A stretch of DNA of 64,000 bases from Candidatus Paralachnospira caecorum (GCA_904379015.1 CAJFHG010000011.1:16427-80426); one strand, 5' to 3'; shown: positions 35,422 to 44,667, counted from the first letter of the stretch. Program-made: numbers and translations. The notes: a model not told the origin generated them from the sequence alone.

Positions 35422-36519
35422 ATGAAAATGGAAATGAAAGAAAAACTGAGAGTCGGCGTTTTGGGCGCGACAGGCATGGTTGGACAGCGTTTTGTTTCTC
35501 TGCTGGCAGATCACCCCTGGTATGATGTGGTGACTGTGGCGGCGAGCCCCAGAAGCGCAGGCAAAACATATGAGGAGGCAGTAGGCGGCCGCTGGAAGCT
35601 GGATACGCCCATGCCGGAACATGTGAAGAACCTGGTTGTGAAGGATCTTCACAATATTGAAGAGGTTGTTGCGGATGTGGATTTTGTATTCAGCGCCGTT
35701 GATATGACAAAGGATGAGATCCGCGCCATCGAGGAAGCTTACGCGAAGGCAGAGGTTCCTGTAGTATCCAACAACAGCGCGCACCGCTGGACGCCGGATG
35801 TTCCCATGATGATTCCCGAGCTCAATCCGGAGCATGCGGAAGTGATCGAGTTCCAGAAAAAGCGTCTGGGCACCAAGAGAGGGTTCATCGCGGTGAAGCC
35901 CAACTGCTCCATCCAGAGCTACACGCCCGCGTTCCACGCGCTTCGTGAGTTCGGAATCAAAACCGCGATGGTTACGACATACCAGGCTATTTCCGGCGCG
36001 GGCAAAACCTTTAAGGACTGGCCGGAAATGGTAGACAACGTGATCCCCTACATCGGAGGCGAGGAAGAAAAATCCGAGCAGGAGCCTCTGAAAATCTGGG
36101 GCAAGATCGAAGACGGCGTGATCAAAAAGGCAGAGGGCCCGGTGATCACTTCCCAGTGCATCCGTGTTCCCGTGACCAACGGACATACGGCGGCGGTGTT
36201 TGTAAGCTTTGAGAAGAAGCCCACCAAGGAGGAAATCCTGGAGCGCTGGGCAAACTTCGAGGGCGAGCCTCAGAGACTGGGACTTCCCAGCGCGCCGAAG
36301 CCGTTCCTGAAGTATTTCGAGGAAAACGACCGTCCCCAGGCAAAGCTGGACAGAGATTATGAAAACGGTATGGGAGTCACCCTCGGACGCCTGAGAGAGG
36401 ACACTGTGTTTGATTATAAGTTTGTCGGCCTGTCCCATAATACGGTCAGAGGCGCGGCAGGCGGCGCGATCCTCTGCGCGGAGCTTCTTACCGCGAAGGG
36501 ATACATCACCAAAAAGTAA
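35422..36519 (+). CDS. asd: Aspartate-semialdehyde dehydrogenase
   Basis: NADP-dependent reduction of aspartyl phosphate to aspartate semialdehyde, the branch point to lysine/diaminopimelate, threonine and methionine. About 365 residues: GVLGATGMVGQRFVSLL Rossmann loop, SNNSAHRW, the catalytic Cys in KPNCSIQSYTPA, and VTNGHTAAVFV with SHNTVRGAAGGAILCAELL at the end. This is the archaeal/fungal-type enzyme. ATGs at 35422, 35428 and 35434 are possible; GAGGAG lies 3 bases before the first and 9 before the second. Thus the true start may be 35428. Confidence 0.94.
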   Translation: MKMEMKEKLRVGVLGATGMVGQRFVSLLADHPWYDVVTVAASPRSAGKTYEEAVGGRWKLDTPMPEHVKNLVVKDLHNIEEVVADVDFVFSAVDMTKDEIRAIEEAYAKAEVPVVSNNSAHRWTPDVPMMIPELNPEHAEVIEFQKKRLGTKRGFIAVKPNCSIQSYTPAFHALREFGIKTAMVTTYQAISGAGKTFKDWPEMVDNVIPYIGGEEEKSEQEPLKIWGKIEDGVIKKAEGPVITSQCIRVPVTNGHTAAVFVSFEKKPTKEEILERWANFEGEPQRLGLPSAPKPFLKYFEENDRPQAKLDRDYENGMGVTLGRLREDTVFDYKFVGLSHNTVRGAAGGAILCAELLTAKGYITKK

Positions 36520-36545
36520 ATCAGCTTATACCAGATATACCCATA

Positions 36546-36587
36546 AAAAGCGGCTGCCCCGGTTCTGTACCGGCGGCAGCCGCTTTT
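36546..36587. terminator. Bidirectional terminator between asd and arsR
   Basis: Perfect 13-bp stem AAAAGCGGCTGCC (36546-36558) / GGCAGCCGCTTTT (36575-36587). A and T runs suit both directions. Confidence 0.88.
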
Positions 36588-36613
36588 GCGGAAATCTCTG
36601 AGCTCCGCAGCTT

Positions 36614-36985
36614 TTATGATTCGGTTACATGTTCAAATCCCTGATTCAGGATTGTGATCACATGATCATCGGCCAGTGAATAGATGACTGATTTGCCCTC
36701 CCGGCGGAATTTCACCAGACTGCTCTGTTTCAGGATCCGCAGCTGATGGGAAATCGAACTCTGGCTCATGCCCAGGAGAAGGGCGATGTCACAGACGCAC
36801 ATTTCGTGCTCCAGGAGCACATAAAGGATTTTGACCCTTGTGGGGTCTCCGAAAATCTTAAAAAGTTCAGCCAGACGGACAAGAAGCCCGTCGTCCGGCG
36901 TCTGTTCCTTTAAAGACGCGACCAGTTCGGGATTGGCATGGATGTAATCGCACACCGGCACTTCAAATTCTTCTTGTTTGCTCAT
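36614..36985 (-). CDS. ArsR/SmtB-family metal-sensing repressor
   Basis: A 123-residue winged-HTH repressor. FKIFGDPTRVKILYVLLEHEMCVCDIALLLGMSQSSISHQLRILKQSSLVKFRREGKSVIYSL is the family core. The CVC pair in MCVCDI at helix alpha3 is the metal site of CadC/SmtB-type sensors, and DHVITILNQGFEH near the C-terminus fits the alpha5 zinc site. GGAGGTG precedes the ATG at 36985. No transporter or metal-resistance gene is adjacent. It follows ftsH on the same strand after 84 bases. Confidence 0.9.
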   Translation of the reverse strand: MSKQEEFEVPVCDYIHANPELVASLKEQTPDDGLLVRLAELFKIFGDPTRVKILYVLLEHEMCVCDIALLLGMSQSSISHQLRILKQSSLVKFRREGKSVIYSLADDHVITILNQGFEHVTES

Positions 36986-37069
36986 CCGCGGCACCTCCGT
37001 CATTTCAGTCCATACATTGTAAGTTTACTACCCGCGCGGCGAAACTGTCAACCGGAGAAAAGCCTGCCT

Positions 37070-38908
37070 TTATTCGATTTCCGGTATGGGCGTATTCAGC
37101 ACTTCCATGAATTCATCCCCGGTAATGGTCTCATTGTCGTACAGGAATTTGGCGAGCTGATGAAGCTTCGGCATATTTTCCGTGAGAAGTGTTTCTGCCT
37201 TCTGGTACTGTTTTTTCACCAGCGCGATGACCTTTTCGTCGATTTTCGCGGAGGTGTCCTCAGAGCATACCAGAGAAGTATCGCCGCCCAGATACTGATT
37301 CTGTACAGTTTCCAATGCTACCATGCCGAAATCGTCGCTCATGCCGTAGCGGGTGATCATGGCGCGGGCCACTTTGGTTGCCTGCTCGATATCGTTGGAG
37401 GCCCCGGTGGAGATAGAGTGGAAGACCAGATCCTCCGCCACGCGTCCGCCGGTGAGGGTGGAAATCTTGTTTTCCAGCTCTTCCTTGGACATCAGATTCT
37501 TGTCGTCCTGATCCACCTGCATGGTGTAGCCGAGAGCGCCGGAGGTACGGGGAATGATGGTGATCTTGGTCACAGGAGCAGAGTTGGTCTGCAGGGCCGC
37601 CACCAGCGCGTGGCCGGTTTCATGGTACGCCACAATGAGTTTTTCTTTGTCAGACAGGATCTTGTTTTTCTTCTGGTATCCGGCGATCACAACTTCCACG
37701 CTTTCCTCCAGGTCTGCCTGGGTGACAAATTTTCGTCCGTCGCGGACAGCCCGGAGCGCGGCTTCGTTGATCATGTTGGCCAGCTCGGCGCCGCTGGCGC
37801 CGGCTGCGGTTCTGGCGATCGCCATGAAATCCACATTGTCGCTGATTTTGATTTTCTTCGCATGGACCCGCAGGATGGCTTCCCGTCCCTGGAGGTCAGG
37901 CAGCTCCACAGGCACCCGCCTGTCAAACCGTCCGGGACGGAGCAGGGCGGGGTCAAGGGTTTCAGGACGGTTGGTGGCGCCCAGGATCATGACGCCCTTT
38001 GTGCCGTCAAAGCCGTCCATCTCTGTCAGAAGCTGGTTCAGGGTCTGCTCCCGTTCGTCGTTGCCGCTCATGCCGCTTCCGTCACGTTTCTTTCCGATGG
38101 TGTCGATCTCGTCAATGAAGACGATACAGGGTGCTTTCTCAGCCGCCTGCTTGAACAGGTCGCGGACTTTCGCGGCTCCCATACCCACAAACATTTCCAC
38201 GAACTCCGAGCCGGAAATGGAAAAGAAGGGAACATTGGCTTCGCCTGCCACAGCCTTGGCAAGCAGGGTCTTTCCTGTTCCGGGAGGGCCTACCAGCAGG
38301 GCGCCCTTAGGCATCCTGGCGCCGATCTCCGTATACTTTTTGGGATTATGGAGAAAGTCCACGATTTCCGCCAGGATTTCCTTGGCCTCATCTTCTCCGG
38401 CTACATCAGAGAATTTAATGCCGGTCTTGGATTCCACATAGACCTTGGCATTGCTCTTGCCGAAGCTCATGGCGTTTCCCATGGAGCCGCCCATTTTTTT
38501 CATAAGACTTCTGGAGAGCAGCTGTCCGATGAGTATGAACAGGACGATGGGCAGCACCCAGCTGATCAGAAAGCTCAGAATGGGAGACATTTCCTCTACG
38601 ATGGGGGAGCCGAAGCTGGTGATGCCCGCATTGTAAAGGCGGTCGATCAGACCATCGTCGTTCATGTTTCCGGTTTTGTAGTAACGGGGATTATCCGATT
38701 TGTCCGAAAATACGATTTCATTTTCGGTGATCTGCACTTCGCCGATGTTTTCCTCATCGATCATCTGAAGGAATACGCCGTAGTCCACCTCGGTTACCTG
38801 AGTGGAAAAAAGCCGGGGGAAGAAGAGCGCGTTCAGCAGGAGCAGCACGATCAGCGCGATCAGATAGTAAAATATGATGGGTTTCTTGGGTTGTTTGACC
38901 TCTTTCAT
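37070..38908 (-). CDS. ftsH: ATP-dependent zinc metalloprotease FtsH
   Basis: Membrane AAA protease of 612 residues that degrades misfolded membrane proteins and some regulators. Two helices (~12-31 and ~110-131) flank a short extracellular domain; then Walker A GPPGTGKT (~205), Walker [37 protein letters not shown], and the protease motif HETGHAL (~427). Start at 38908 has AGGAGG upstream. It follows the MarR gene by 16 bases, so they share a transcript. Confidence 0.96.
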   Translation of the reverse strand: MKEVKQPKKPIIFYYLIALIVLLLLNALFFPRLFSTQVTEVDYGVFLQMIDEENIGEVQITENEIVFSDKSDNPRYYKTGNMNDDGLIDRLYNAGITSFGSPIVEEMSPILSFLISWVLPIVLFILIGQLLSRSLMKKMGGSMGNAMSFGKSNAKVYVESKTGIKFSDVAGEDEAKEILAEIVDFLHNPKKYTEIGARMPKGALLVGPPGTGKTLLAKAVAGEANVPFFSISGSEFVEMFVGMGAAKVRDLFKQAAEKAPCIVFIDEIDTIGKKRDGSGMSGNDEREQTLNQLLTEMDGFDGTKGVMILGATNRPETLDPALLRPGRFDRRVPVELPDLQGREAILRVHAKKIKISDNVDFMAIARTAAGASGAELANMINEAALRAVRDGRKFVTQADLEESVEVVIAGYQKKNKILSDKEKLIVAYHETGHALVAALQTNSAPVTKITIIPRTSGALGYTMQVDQDDKNLMSKEELENKISTLTGGRVAEDLVFHSISTGASNDIEQATKVARAMITRYGMSDDFGMVALETVQNQYLGGDTSLVCSEDTSAKIDEKVIALVKKQYQKAETLLTENMPKLHQLAKFLYDNETITGDEFMEVLNTPIPEIE

Positions 38909-38924
38909 GTAGACCTCCTGTGAG

Positions 38925-39395
38925 TCAGATTTCAGTTTCCTTTGCCAGTTTGGTGAGGTGGGCTGTAATGTCCGCGATAACGGGCAGTTTTTCCTTCGGA
39001 AGGCCGTTCAGAAAATCGGACATGGCCTGTACCATGGAATCTGCCGCCTGACGGGTGAAGGCAGCCCCCTCTTCCGTCAGCGCTACATATACCATCCGGC
39101 GGTTTTCCCGGATGCGGATTCTGGTCACCAGGCCGTCGTCCTCCAGTGTGCTGACCAGCTTGGACAGCTGCTGCTTGGTTCTGCGGATCCGTTTCACCAG
39201 CTCTGCCATGGGGACTTTGTGTTCCGGATTTTCCGACAGAATATACAGCACATGAAACGCGTGAGAGCTGAGCTTGATATCAGGCACATTGATGGGATGC
39301 TCCTGCATTCTGTAATAGAAGGTAAGAACCATGTGCGTGAATTCTGCGGTGAGTTCCGGAGAAACTTCGCATACTTCGATGTCTTTTTGATTCAT
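38925..39395 (-). CDS. MarR-family transcriptional regulator
   Basis: A 156-residue regulator with winged HTH: HAFHVLYILSENPEHKVPMAELVKRIRRTKQQLSKLVSTLEDDGLVTRIRIRENRRMVYVALTEEG spans the DNA-binding core, followed by helices for dimerisation. AGGAG directly abuts an ATG at 39401, so the ATG at 39395 is preferred. It heads an operon with ftsH and probably autoregulates; candidate palindromes lie upstream. Ligand unknown. Confidence 0.9.
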   Translation of the reverse strand: MNQKDIEVCEVSPELTAEFTHMVLTFYYRMQEHPINVPDIKLSSHAFHVLYILSENPEHKVPMAELVKRIRRTKQQLSKLVSTLEDDGLVTRIRIRENRRMVYVALTEEGAAFTRQAADSMVQAMSDFLNGLPKEKLPVIADITAHLTKLAKETEI

Positions 39396-39422
39396 AAGCA
39401 TTCTCCTGTGAAATCAAAATTG

Positions 39423-39507
39423 GCTCCTATGAGCATGGCATTGTTTTTTCTGAGTATAAAGAGTTTTACAGTAAAAGTCAATGAAAGATTTACATTTCAT
39501 AAAATGT
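39423..39507 (-). promoter_or_regulatory. marR-ftsH promoter region with inverted repeats
   Basis: Minus strand shows TTGACT, 17-base spacer, TATACT (about 39480-39452). GCTCCTATGAGC (39423-39434) in the leader and ACATTT-CATA-AAATGT (39492-39507) upstream are inverted repeats that could bind the MarR protein. Confidence 0.5.
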
Positions 39508-39591
39508 TTATAGATAGAAAAGAAATCCTTTCAAAAAGGCAGAAATGCTTTAGAAAAGCCCGGGGACCGGAGCGCGGAACGGACCCCTTAC

Positions 39592-39620
39592 TTGCGGAGA
39601 CAGGGAAAGTCTGCTATAAT
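39592..39620 (+). promoter_or_regulatory. lgt promoter with extended -10
   Basis: TTGCGG (39592-39597), 17-base spacer, TATAAT (39615-39620) preceded by TGC. Confidence 0.65.
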
Positions 39621-39655
39621 GGGCAAAGTAAAAATGCCTGAAGAAGGAGACGGAT

Positions 39656-40489
39656 ATGAGAACAGTTTTATTTGAGATAGGACCGTTTACGGTATATGGA
39701 TATGGCCTGATGATCGCTATCGGTGTGATCGCCGCGTTCTGGGTGGCCATGTACCGGGAAAAAAAGTGGAAGATCGGGGACGACAAGGTGTTTTATCTGG
39801 GGATCTGGTGCCTGATCGGCGGAATGATCGGCGCGAAGCTGCTGTACTGGATCGTGGAGTTTCCATCTCTGATCGCGGATCCGTCCAGGTTCTGGACCAC
39901 CATGAGTTCCGGATTTGTAGTTTACGGGGGACTGATCGGAGGGATTCTGACGGGCGCTCTGTTCTGCAGGATCAAGAAGATTTCATTCCTTCAGTATTTT
40001 GATCTGGTGATGCCTTCCATCGCGCTGGCCCAGGCCTTTGGCCGCATCGGCTGTTTTCTGGCCGGCTGCTGCTACGGCGCGGAGACACAGAGCGCTTTCA
40101 GTGTGGTATTTCCCGATTCCTGCCAGTACGCGCCTTCAGGAATCCGGCTGATTCCCACTCAGCTGATTTCCAGCGCGGGGGATTTTCTGATCTTTTTCCT
40201 TCTGATCGTTCTGGCGAGGAGAACGAAGAAGCCTGGACAGGTGGGCGGACTGTATCTGATTTTTTACAGCATCGGGAGATTCATCGTTGAATTTTTCCGG
40301 GGAGACCCGAGAGGCGCTGTGGGGCCGCTGTCCACGTCCCAGTTTATTGCCATTTTCACATTCATCGCCGGCATTCTGGTGTTTGTGATCTGCGGGAAAC
40401 GGCAGGGAACAGCGGCGCAGGCGCAGGAGGAGACAGAAGATGGAGAAGGAGCTGACGGCGGCGGATTACAGGACGATCAGGGCCAATGA
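39656..40489 (+). CDS. lgt: Prolipoprotein diacylglyceryl transferase
   Basis: Integral membrane enzyme that moves diacylglycerol to the lipobox cysteine of prolipoproteins. 277 residues, about seven helices, with the Lgt signature FGRIGCFLAGCCYG (~residues 124-137), SGFVVYGGLIGGIL and GRFIVEFFRGDPRGAVG. GAAGGAG lies 7 bases before the ATG. The final ~30 residues are a hydrophilic Glu/Gly/Gln-rich tail; its coding region overlaps the following regulator gene by 50 bases. Confidence 0.95.
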   Translation: MRTVLFEIGPFTVYGYGLMIAIGVIAAFWVAMYREKKWKIGDDKVFYLGIWCLIGGMIGAKLLYWIVEFPSLIADPSRFWTTMSSGFVVYGGLIGGILTGALFCRIKKISFLQYFDLVMPSIALAQAFGRIGCFLAGCCYGAETQSAFSVVFPDSCQYAPSGIRLIPTQLISSAGDFLIFFLLIVLARRTKKPGQVGGLYLIFYSIGRFIVEFFRGDPRGAVGPLSTSQFIAIFTFIAGILVFVICGKRQGTAAQAQEETEDGEGADGGGLQDDQGQ

Positions 40490-41126
40490 ACTTTTTAAGG
40501 GGCTTGACGAAGCCGGACTTTCCTTTGCCATGGAATTTTTCAGGGCTTCTGTCAGCAGCCACCGGAAGGGTGAATGCCTTCACCGGGTAGGGAGCCGCCT
40601 GATCCGCTTCGGGCTGGTGCTGTCCGGACGTGTTCAGGTGTGTATGGACGATATAGACGGCAATCCGATCATCATGGCCAGCGTGACGGCGGGCAGGACC
40701 TTTGGGGAATCCCTGTGCTTTCTGGGAATTGAAGAAGAACCGGTCACCATATCCGCCGCTACGGATGTGAAAGTGCTGTGGCTCAGGACCGATTCCGTCA
40801 GACAGAAGACCGGCCTGAATGACATGAGAGTACACGACCTGCTGATGCGCTTTATCACTCTGATCACATCGCGGGCTCTTTCCATGAACGACAGGATCCA
40901 GATTCTGTCCAAAAAAAGTCTCCGGGGCAAGCTGATCGTGTTTTTTTCCCAGTGTGTCCATCAATTTGGAAGCCATACCTTTGAACTGCCCTTTAACCGG
41001 GACGAGATGGCTTCTTATCTGGGAACCAACAGGAGCGCTCTTTCCAGAGAGCTGACCAAAATGAAGCAGGAGGGAATTCTGGATTTTTCCCGTGAAAAAT
41101 TTCACATTTTAAAGGGCGACCTGTGA
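40440..41126 (+). CDS. Crp/Fnr-family transcriptional regulator
   Basis: A 228-residue regulator: N-terminal cyclic-nucleotide-type beta barrel (~25-125), dimer helix, then a C-terminal HTH with FNRDEMASYLGTNRSALSRELTKMKQEGIL, the typical NRSALSREL recognition helix. There is no N-terminal four-cysteine cluster as in FNR; cysteines near residues 46, 68 and 92 are scattered. Effector is unknown. It overlaps the lgt tail by 50 bases and stops 102 bases before the ABC importer-hydE-hydF operon, whose promoter has a matching palindrome. Confidence 0.9.
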   Translation: MEKELTAADYRTIRANELFKGLDEAGLSFAMEFFRASVSSHRKGECLHRVGSRLIRFGLVLSGRVQVCMDDIDGNPIIMASVTAGRTFGESLCFLGIEEEPVTISAATDVKVLWLRTDSVRQKTGLNDMRVHDLLMRFITLITSRALSMNDRIQILSKKSLRGKLIVFFSQCVHQFGSHTFELPFNRDEMASYLGTNRSALSRELTKMKQEGILDFSREKFHILKGDL

Positions 41127-41131
41127 TTTTG

Positions 41132-41173
41132 GTTGCGGATGCAACGAAACAAATCCTTCTGATGTGCTAGAAT
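41132..41173 (+). promoter_or_regulatory. Crp/Fnr-type operator and promoter of the ABC-hydE-hydF operon
   Basis: GTTGC-GGAT-GCAAC (41132-41145) is a perfect 5-bp inverted repeat with 4-base centre. TAGAAT (41168-41173, preceded by TGC) is the -10 box, with a poor -35. With a start near 41180 the site is centred at about -41.5, the class II activator position. Confidence 0.6.
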
Positions 41174-41228
41174 GGGTATCGGAAAACGGAAACGGATTCC
41201 GAAAAGCACAGAGGGAGGATTTTTTATT

Positions 41229-42320
41229 ATGAAAAAAAGAATTTTGGCGGTCTGCCTGACGCTTGTCGTGGCGGCAATGGCTCTGGCCGGATGCGGAAGC
41301 AGCGCCGGAGAGACGACGGAGGTACAGACGGAGGCGCCTGAGACAACACAGGAGAACCAGGAAACAGAGGAGACAACGACGGAAGCCGCGGCGGAAACGG
41401 CTGCGGCGGGAGACGGAACCGTGATCCGTCTGGGCGGCCTGAAAGGCCCCACTTCCATGGGCATGGTCAAGCTTCTGGATGACGCGGAGAACGGAATCAG
41501 TGAAAGTCAGATCGAGTTTACCATGGCGGGATCTGCCGATGAGCTGACTCCGAAGCTTCTGCAGGGAGAGCTGGATATTCTGGCGGTGCCCGCGAATCTG
41601 GGCGCGATCCTTTACAATAATTCGGACGGAGCCGTGCAGTTTGCGGCGATCAATACGCTGGGCGTGATCTATATTGTGGAGAAGGGAGAGCAGACCGTGA
41701 GCAGTCTGGCCGACCTGAAGGGAAAGACCCTGTATGCCACGGGCAAGGGATCCACGCCGGAATACGCGCTCAACTATTTGCTGGAGCAGAACGGTCTGGA
41801 TCCGGCGGCCGATGTGACCATTGAATGGAAGAGCGAGCCCACAGAGGTGGTGGCGCAGATGGCTTCAGAGGAACACGCTGTCGCCATGCTGCCCCAGCCG
41901 TTCGTGACAGTGGCGGGAAATCAGATGGAGGATCTGAACGTGGTGCTGGATCTCACTGCCGAGTGGGATGCCCTGAACAATGGAAGCCAGCTGATCACAG
42001 CGGGACTTGTGGTCAGAAAAGCCTTTGCCGAGGAGCATCCGGAGGCTCTGGCGAAATTCCTCGAGGAATATGAAGCTTCCACCGCTTATATCAATGAGAA
42101 TATAGAGGAAGGCGCGGCGCTGGTGGAAAAATATGATATCGTGACGGCGGCAGTGGCGCAGCAGGCGATTCCTTACTGCAACATCACTTACATCGCGGGT
42201 GATGAGATGGTGACGGCCATGAAGGGATATCTCCAGGTGCTTTATGACCAGAATCCGCAGTCTGTGGGCGGAACACTTCCGGCTGACGATTTTTATTATC
42301 TCGCGGACAGTGCTTCATAA
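41229..42320 (+). CDS. ABC transporter substrate-binding lipoprotein (SsuA/TauA-like)
   Basis: A 363-residue binding lipoprotein. Lipobox LALAGC (cysteine ~22), a Thr/Glu/Ala-rich linker, then a periplasmic-binding fold: VIRLGGLKGPTSMGMVKLL, DELTPKLLQGELDILAVPANLGAILYNN, LKGKTLYATGKGSTPEYALNYLLEQNGLDP. This pattern is the NMT1/SsuA branch (nitrate, sulfonate, pyrimidine or phosphite-like ligands). The ligand cannot be inferred. GGGAGG precedes the ATG at 41229. First gene of the operon. Confidence 0.9.
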   Translation: MKKRILAVCLTLVVAAMALAGCGSSAGETTEVQTEAPETTQENQETEETTTEAAAETAAAGDGTVIRLGGLKGPTSMGMVKLLDDAENGISESQIEFTMAGSADELTPKLLQGELDILAVPANLGAILYNNSDGAVQFAAINTLGVIYIVEKGEQTVSSLADLKGKTLYATGKGSTPEYALNYLLEQNGLDPAADVTIEWKSEPTEVVAQMASEEHAVAMLPQPFVTVAGNQMEDLNVVLDLTAEWDALNNGSQLITAGLVVRKAFAEEHPEALAKFLEEYEASTAYINENIEEGAALVEKYDIVTAAVAQQAIPYCNITYIAGDEMVTAMKGYLQVLYDQNPQSVGGTLPADDFYYLADSAS

Positions 42321-42338
42321 TCAGAGAAACGGAAGACA

Positions 42339-43094
42339 ATGATGAAAAAAAGACAGATTTTGGAACGGGCCGGGGCAGTTTTCTTTGCCCTGGCTCTCTG
42401 GCAGGCGGCGGCCATGCTTCTGAATCAGAGGATCCTGCTGGTCACCCCGGTCAGCGTTGTAAGGCGTCTGGGAACGCTTTTGTTTGAAAGCGGCTTCTGG
42501 AGTACGGTGGGCTTCAGCTTTCTGCGCATTGAAGCCGGATTTTTCCTCGGCCTGTTCATCGGAACCGTTCTGGCTGTCTGTTCGGCCAGGTTTCATCTGA
42601 TCGAGACCATGCTCTGGCCGTTTATGACGGTGGCAAAAACGGTTCCGGTGGCATCCTTTATCATTATCTGTCTCATATGGCTGGACGCCTCCAGTCTGTC
42701 CGTATTTATTTCATTTCTGATGGTATTTCCCATTGTGTATTTCAATGTACTGCAGGGGATGAAAAGCACGGACAGATCCATGCTTCAGATGGCAGATATT
42801 TTCCGGGTGTCCTATAAACGGAGGCTTTTTTACATTTATATGCCTCAGGTCAGGCCCTTTTTCACATCCGCCTGCGCGGCGGCTCTAGGCATTTCCTGGA
42901 AAGCGGGGATCGCGGCGGAGGTGATCGGGATCCCGAACGGTTCCATCGGCGAACGGCTGTATGAAGCGAAGATTTATCTGAATACGGCGGATCTTCTGGC
43001 GTGGACGGTGGTGATCGTACTGATCAGCGTGGCCTTTGAGAAACTGTTTATGAAATTGATTCAGCGGTGTTTTGCCGGATTGGAGAGACTTTGA
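42339..43094 (+). CDS. ABC transporter permease (SsuC/TauC-like)
   Basis: A 251-residue inner-membrane permease of about six helices. The EAA-loop area reads LQMADIFRVSYKRRLFYIYMPQVRPFFTSACAAALGISWKAGIAAEVIG, which fits the sulfonate/nitrate importer branch. It starts 18 bases after the binding protein and overlaps the ATPase gene by 4 bases (TTGA). Partner of the neighbouring subunits. Confidence 0.9.
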   Translation: MMKKRQILERAGAVFFALALWQAAAMLLNQRILLVTPVSVVRRLGTLLFESGFWSTVGFSFLRIEAGFFLGLFIGTVLAVCSARFHLIETMLWPFMTVAKTVPVASFIIICLIWLDASSLSVFISFLMVFPIVYFNVLQGMKSTDRSMLQMADIFRVSYKRRLFYIYMPQVRPFFTSACAAALGISWKAGIAAEVIGIPNGSIGERLYEAKIYLNTADLLAWTVVIVLISVAFEKLFMKLIQRCFAGLERL

Positions 43095-43693
43095 AGGATA
43101 TTGTAGTGGAACAGGTCAGCAAACGCTTCGGGGAAAAGCGGGTGCTGGAGCATTTTTCGGCAGTGTTTGCCGGCGGAGAAACAACTTGTATTATGGGGGA
43201 TTCCGGCTGCGGAAAAACGACCCTGCTCAATCTATTGATGGGGTTTGAAAAAGCGGACGGCGGGCGGATCACCGGCGTGCCGGAGCATATGAGCACAGTG
43301 TTTCAGGAGGACCGGCTGTGCGAGGCTTTCGGAGCGGTGTCCAATATCCGTCTGGTTCTCGGGCGGAAGGTTCCGGCGGAATGGATCAGGGATCATCTGC
43401 GGGAACTGGGCCTTGATGGGGATGCCTTTGACAAACCGGTCTCTGAGTTCAGCGGCGGGATGAAAAGGCGGGTGGCCATAGCCAGGGCAGTGTCCTATGG
43501 AGGGGATGTCCTGTTTATGGACGAACCGTTTAAGGGACTGGATGAGTCAACGAAAAAAATGGCTGCCGCCTATGTCAGGCGCCATGCAGCAGGCCGGACG
43601 GTCATTATGGTGACACATGATGAGAGCGAAGTAGAACTGATGGGCGGCCATCTGATCCGGATGGTCCGCGGGGCGGAGGAGGATCACGCATGA
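43091..43693 (+). CDS. ABC transporter ATP-binding protein, coupled to hydE
   Basis: A 200-residue ATPase: Walker A GDSGCGKT (~35), Q-loop VFQEDRLCEAFGAVSNI, signature FSGGMKRRVAIARAV, Walker B VLFMDEPFKGLD, H-loop VTHDESEV. It is short for the family. The only suitable start is TTG 43091, overlapping the permease stop, with GGAG upstream. Its stop overlaps the hydE start (ATGA), strong evidence that the transporter and hydE are co-translated. Confidence 0.87.
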   Translation: MKDIVVEQVSKRFGEKRVLEHFSAVFAGGETTCIMGDSGCGKTTLLNLLMGFEKADGGRITGVPEHMSTVFQEDRLCEAFGAVSNIRLVLGRKVPAEWIRDHLRELGLDGDAFDKPVSEFSGGMKRRVAIARAVSYGGDVLFMDEPFKGLDESTKKMAAAYVRRHAAGRTVIMVTHDESEVELMGGHLIRMVRGAEEDHA

Positions 43694-44667
43694 TCATAAG
43701 CACAAAACAGGAAATTATGGAAGTCCTGAATATGACTCAGGAACAGTTTGAGGGGGAGATCCTGCCGGAGGCGGGCCGGACGGCGGATGTTCATAAGGAA
43801 GGAAGCCTGCAGGTCAGAGCCATGCTGGGATACGACAATATCTGCAGGAATCAGTGCCTGTACTGCGGCATGCGGGCGGCGAACAATACCATTCAACGGT
43901 ACCGGCTGCCGGCGGAGGACGTGATCGCCTCCGCGAAGATGGCAAAGGACCGGGGATTTCATCATATTTTTCTGATCTCGGGGGAGGATCCCAGATATGG
44001 GTTCGACAATCTGTTGAAGATCGTGGAGGCAATTCATAAGATGGGCATGCACCAGAGCCTGGCATGCGGGGAATTTGAGCCGGAACAGTACCGGGAACTT
44101 CAGGCGGCGGGAGCGGATGAATATGTTATGAAATTTGAAATGTCCCGGGAAGAAACATTCAACCGGCTGAATCCCTCCACCAATTTCAAAAAACGGATGG
44201 CGGCCATTGAGGCAGTCAAGGCCAGCGGGATGAAGCTGGCTTCGGGAAATATCGTGGACTTTCCGGGGCAGGACAGGGAAGAGCTGGCGGAGGATGTCCT
44301 GCTCATGAAGGAGCTGGAAATCAGCTGGGCGCCGGTCATTCCCTATATGCCGGCGGCCAATACGCCCCTGAAGGAGGAGGGAGGATTCGGAAGTCTCCTG
44401 ACCAATCTGAAGGAAATCGCCCTGCTGCGGCTCATGATGCCGGATGTGGACATTACGGCCCAGCAGCCGGGAGAAGATAAAAAGAAGGGGCTGGCTGATC
44501 CGGAGGGGAACAGAAACGCGGTCCGGGCAGGCGCCAATATTCTGTTCTGTGATCTGCTTCCCGACGCACTGGCCAGGAATTTCCGGGTGATCGACAACCG
44601 GAACGTTTCCGGCACGGAGCATCTGTACCAGGTGGCAGAGCTGACCGGGAAAAAGCTGGTTTTCTGA
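43690..44667 (+). CDS. hydE: HydE-type radical SAM [FeFe]-hydrogenase maturase
   Basis: Radical SAM enzyme of 325 residues, of the HydE type that helps build the H-cluster of [FeFe]-hydrogenase. The SAM cluster motif is NICRNQCLYCGMR (CX3CX2C, ~residues 53-60), followed by RYRLPAEDVIASA, LISGEDPRYGFDNLL, and GNIVDFPGQDREELAEDVLLMKEL, as in HydE. No second C-terminal cysteine cluster is seen. It is slightly shorter than well-studied HydE. GGAGGAGG precedes the ATG. The neighbouring hydF supports the call; HydG and the hydrogenase are outside the window. Confidence 0.82.
   Translation: MIISTKQEIMEVLNMTQEQFEGEILPEAGRTADVHKEGSLQVRAMLGYDNICRNQCLYCGMRAANNTIQRYRLPAEDVIASAKMAKDRGFHHIFLISGEDPRYGFDNLLKIVEAIHKMGMHQSLACGEFEPEQYRELQAAGADEYVMKFEMSREETFNRLNPSTNFKKRMAAIEAVKASGMKLASGNIVDFPGQDREELAEDVLLMKELEISWAPVIPYMPAANTPLKEEGGFGSLLTNLKEIALLRLMMPDVDITAQQPGEDKKKGLADPEGNRNAVRAGANILFCDLLPDALARNFRVIDNRNVSGTEHLYQVAELTGKKLVF

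Noticed and set aside
40440..41126. Oxygen-sensing FNR with a [4Fe-4S] cluster
   Set aside because: The N-terminal cysteine group is absent; the few cysteines are scattered through the beta barrel.
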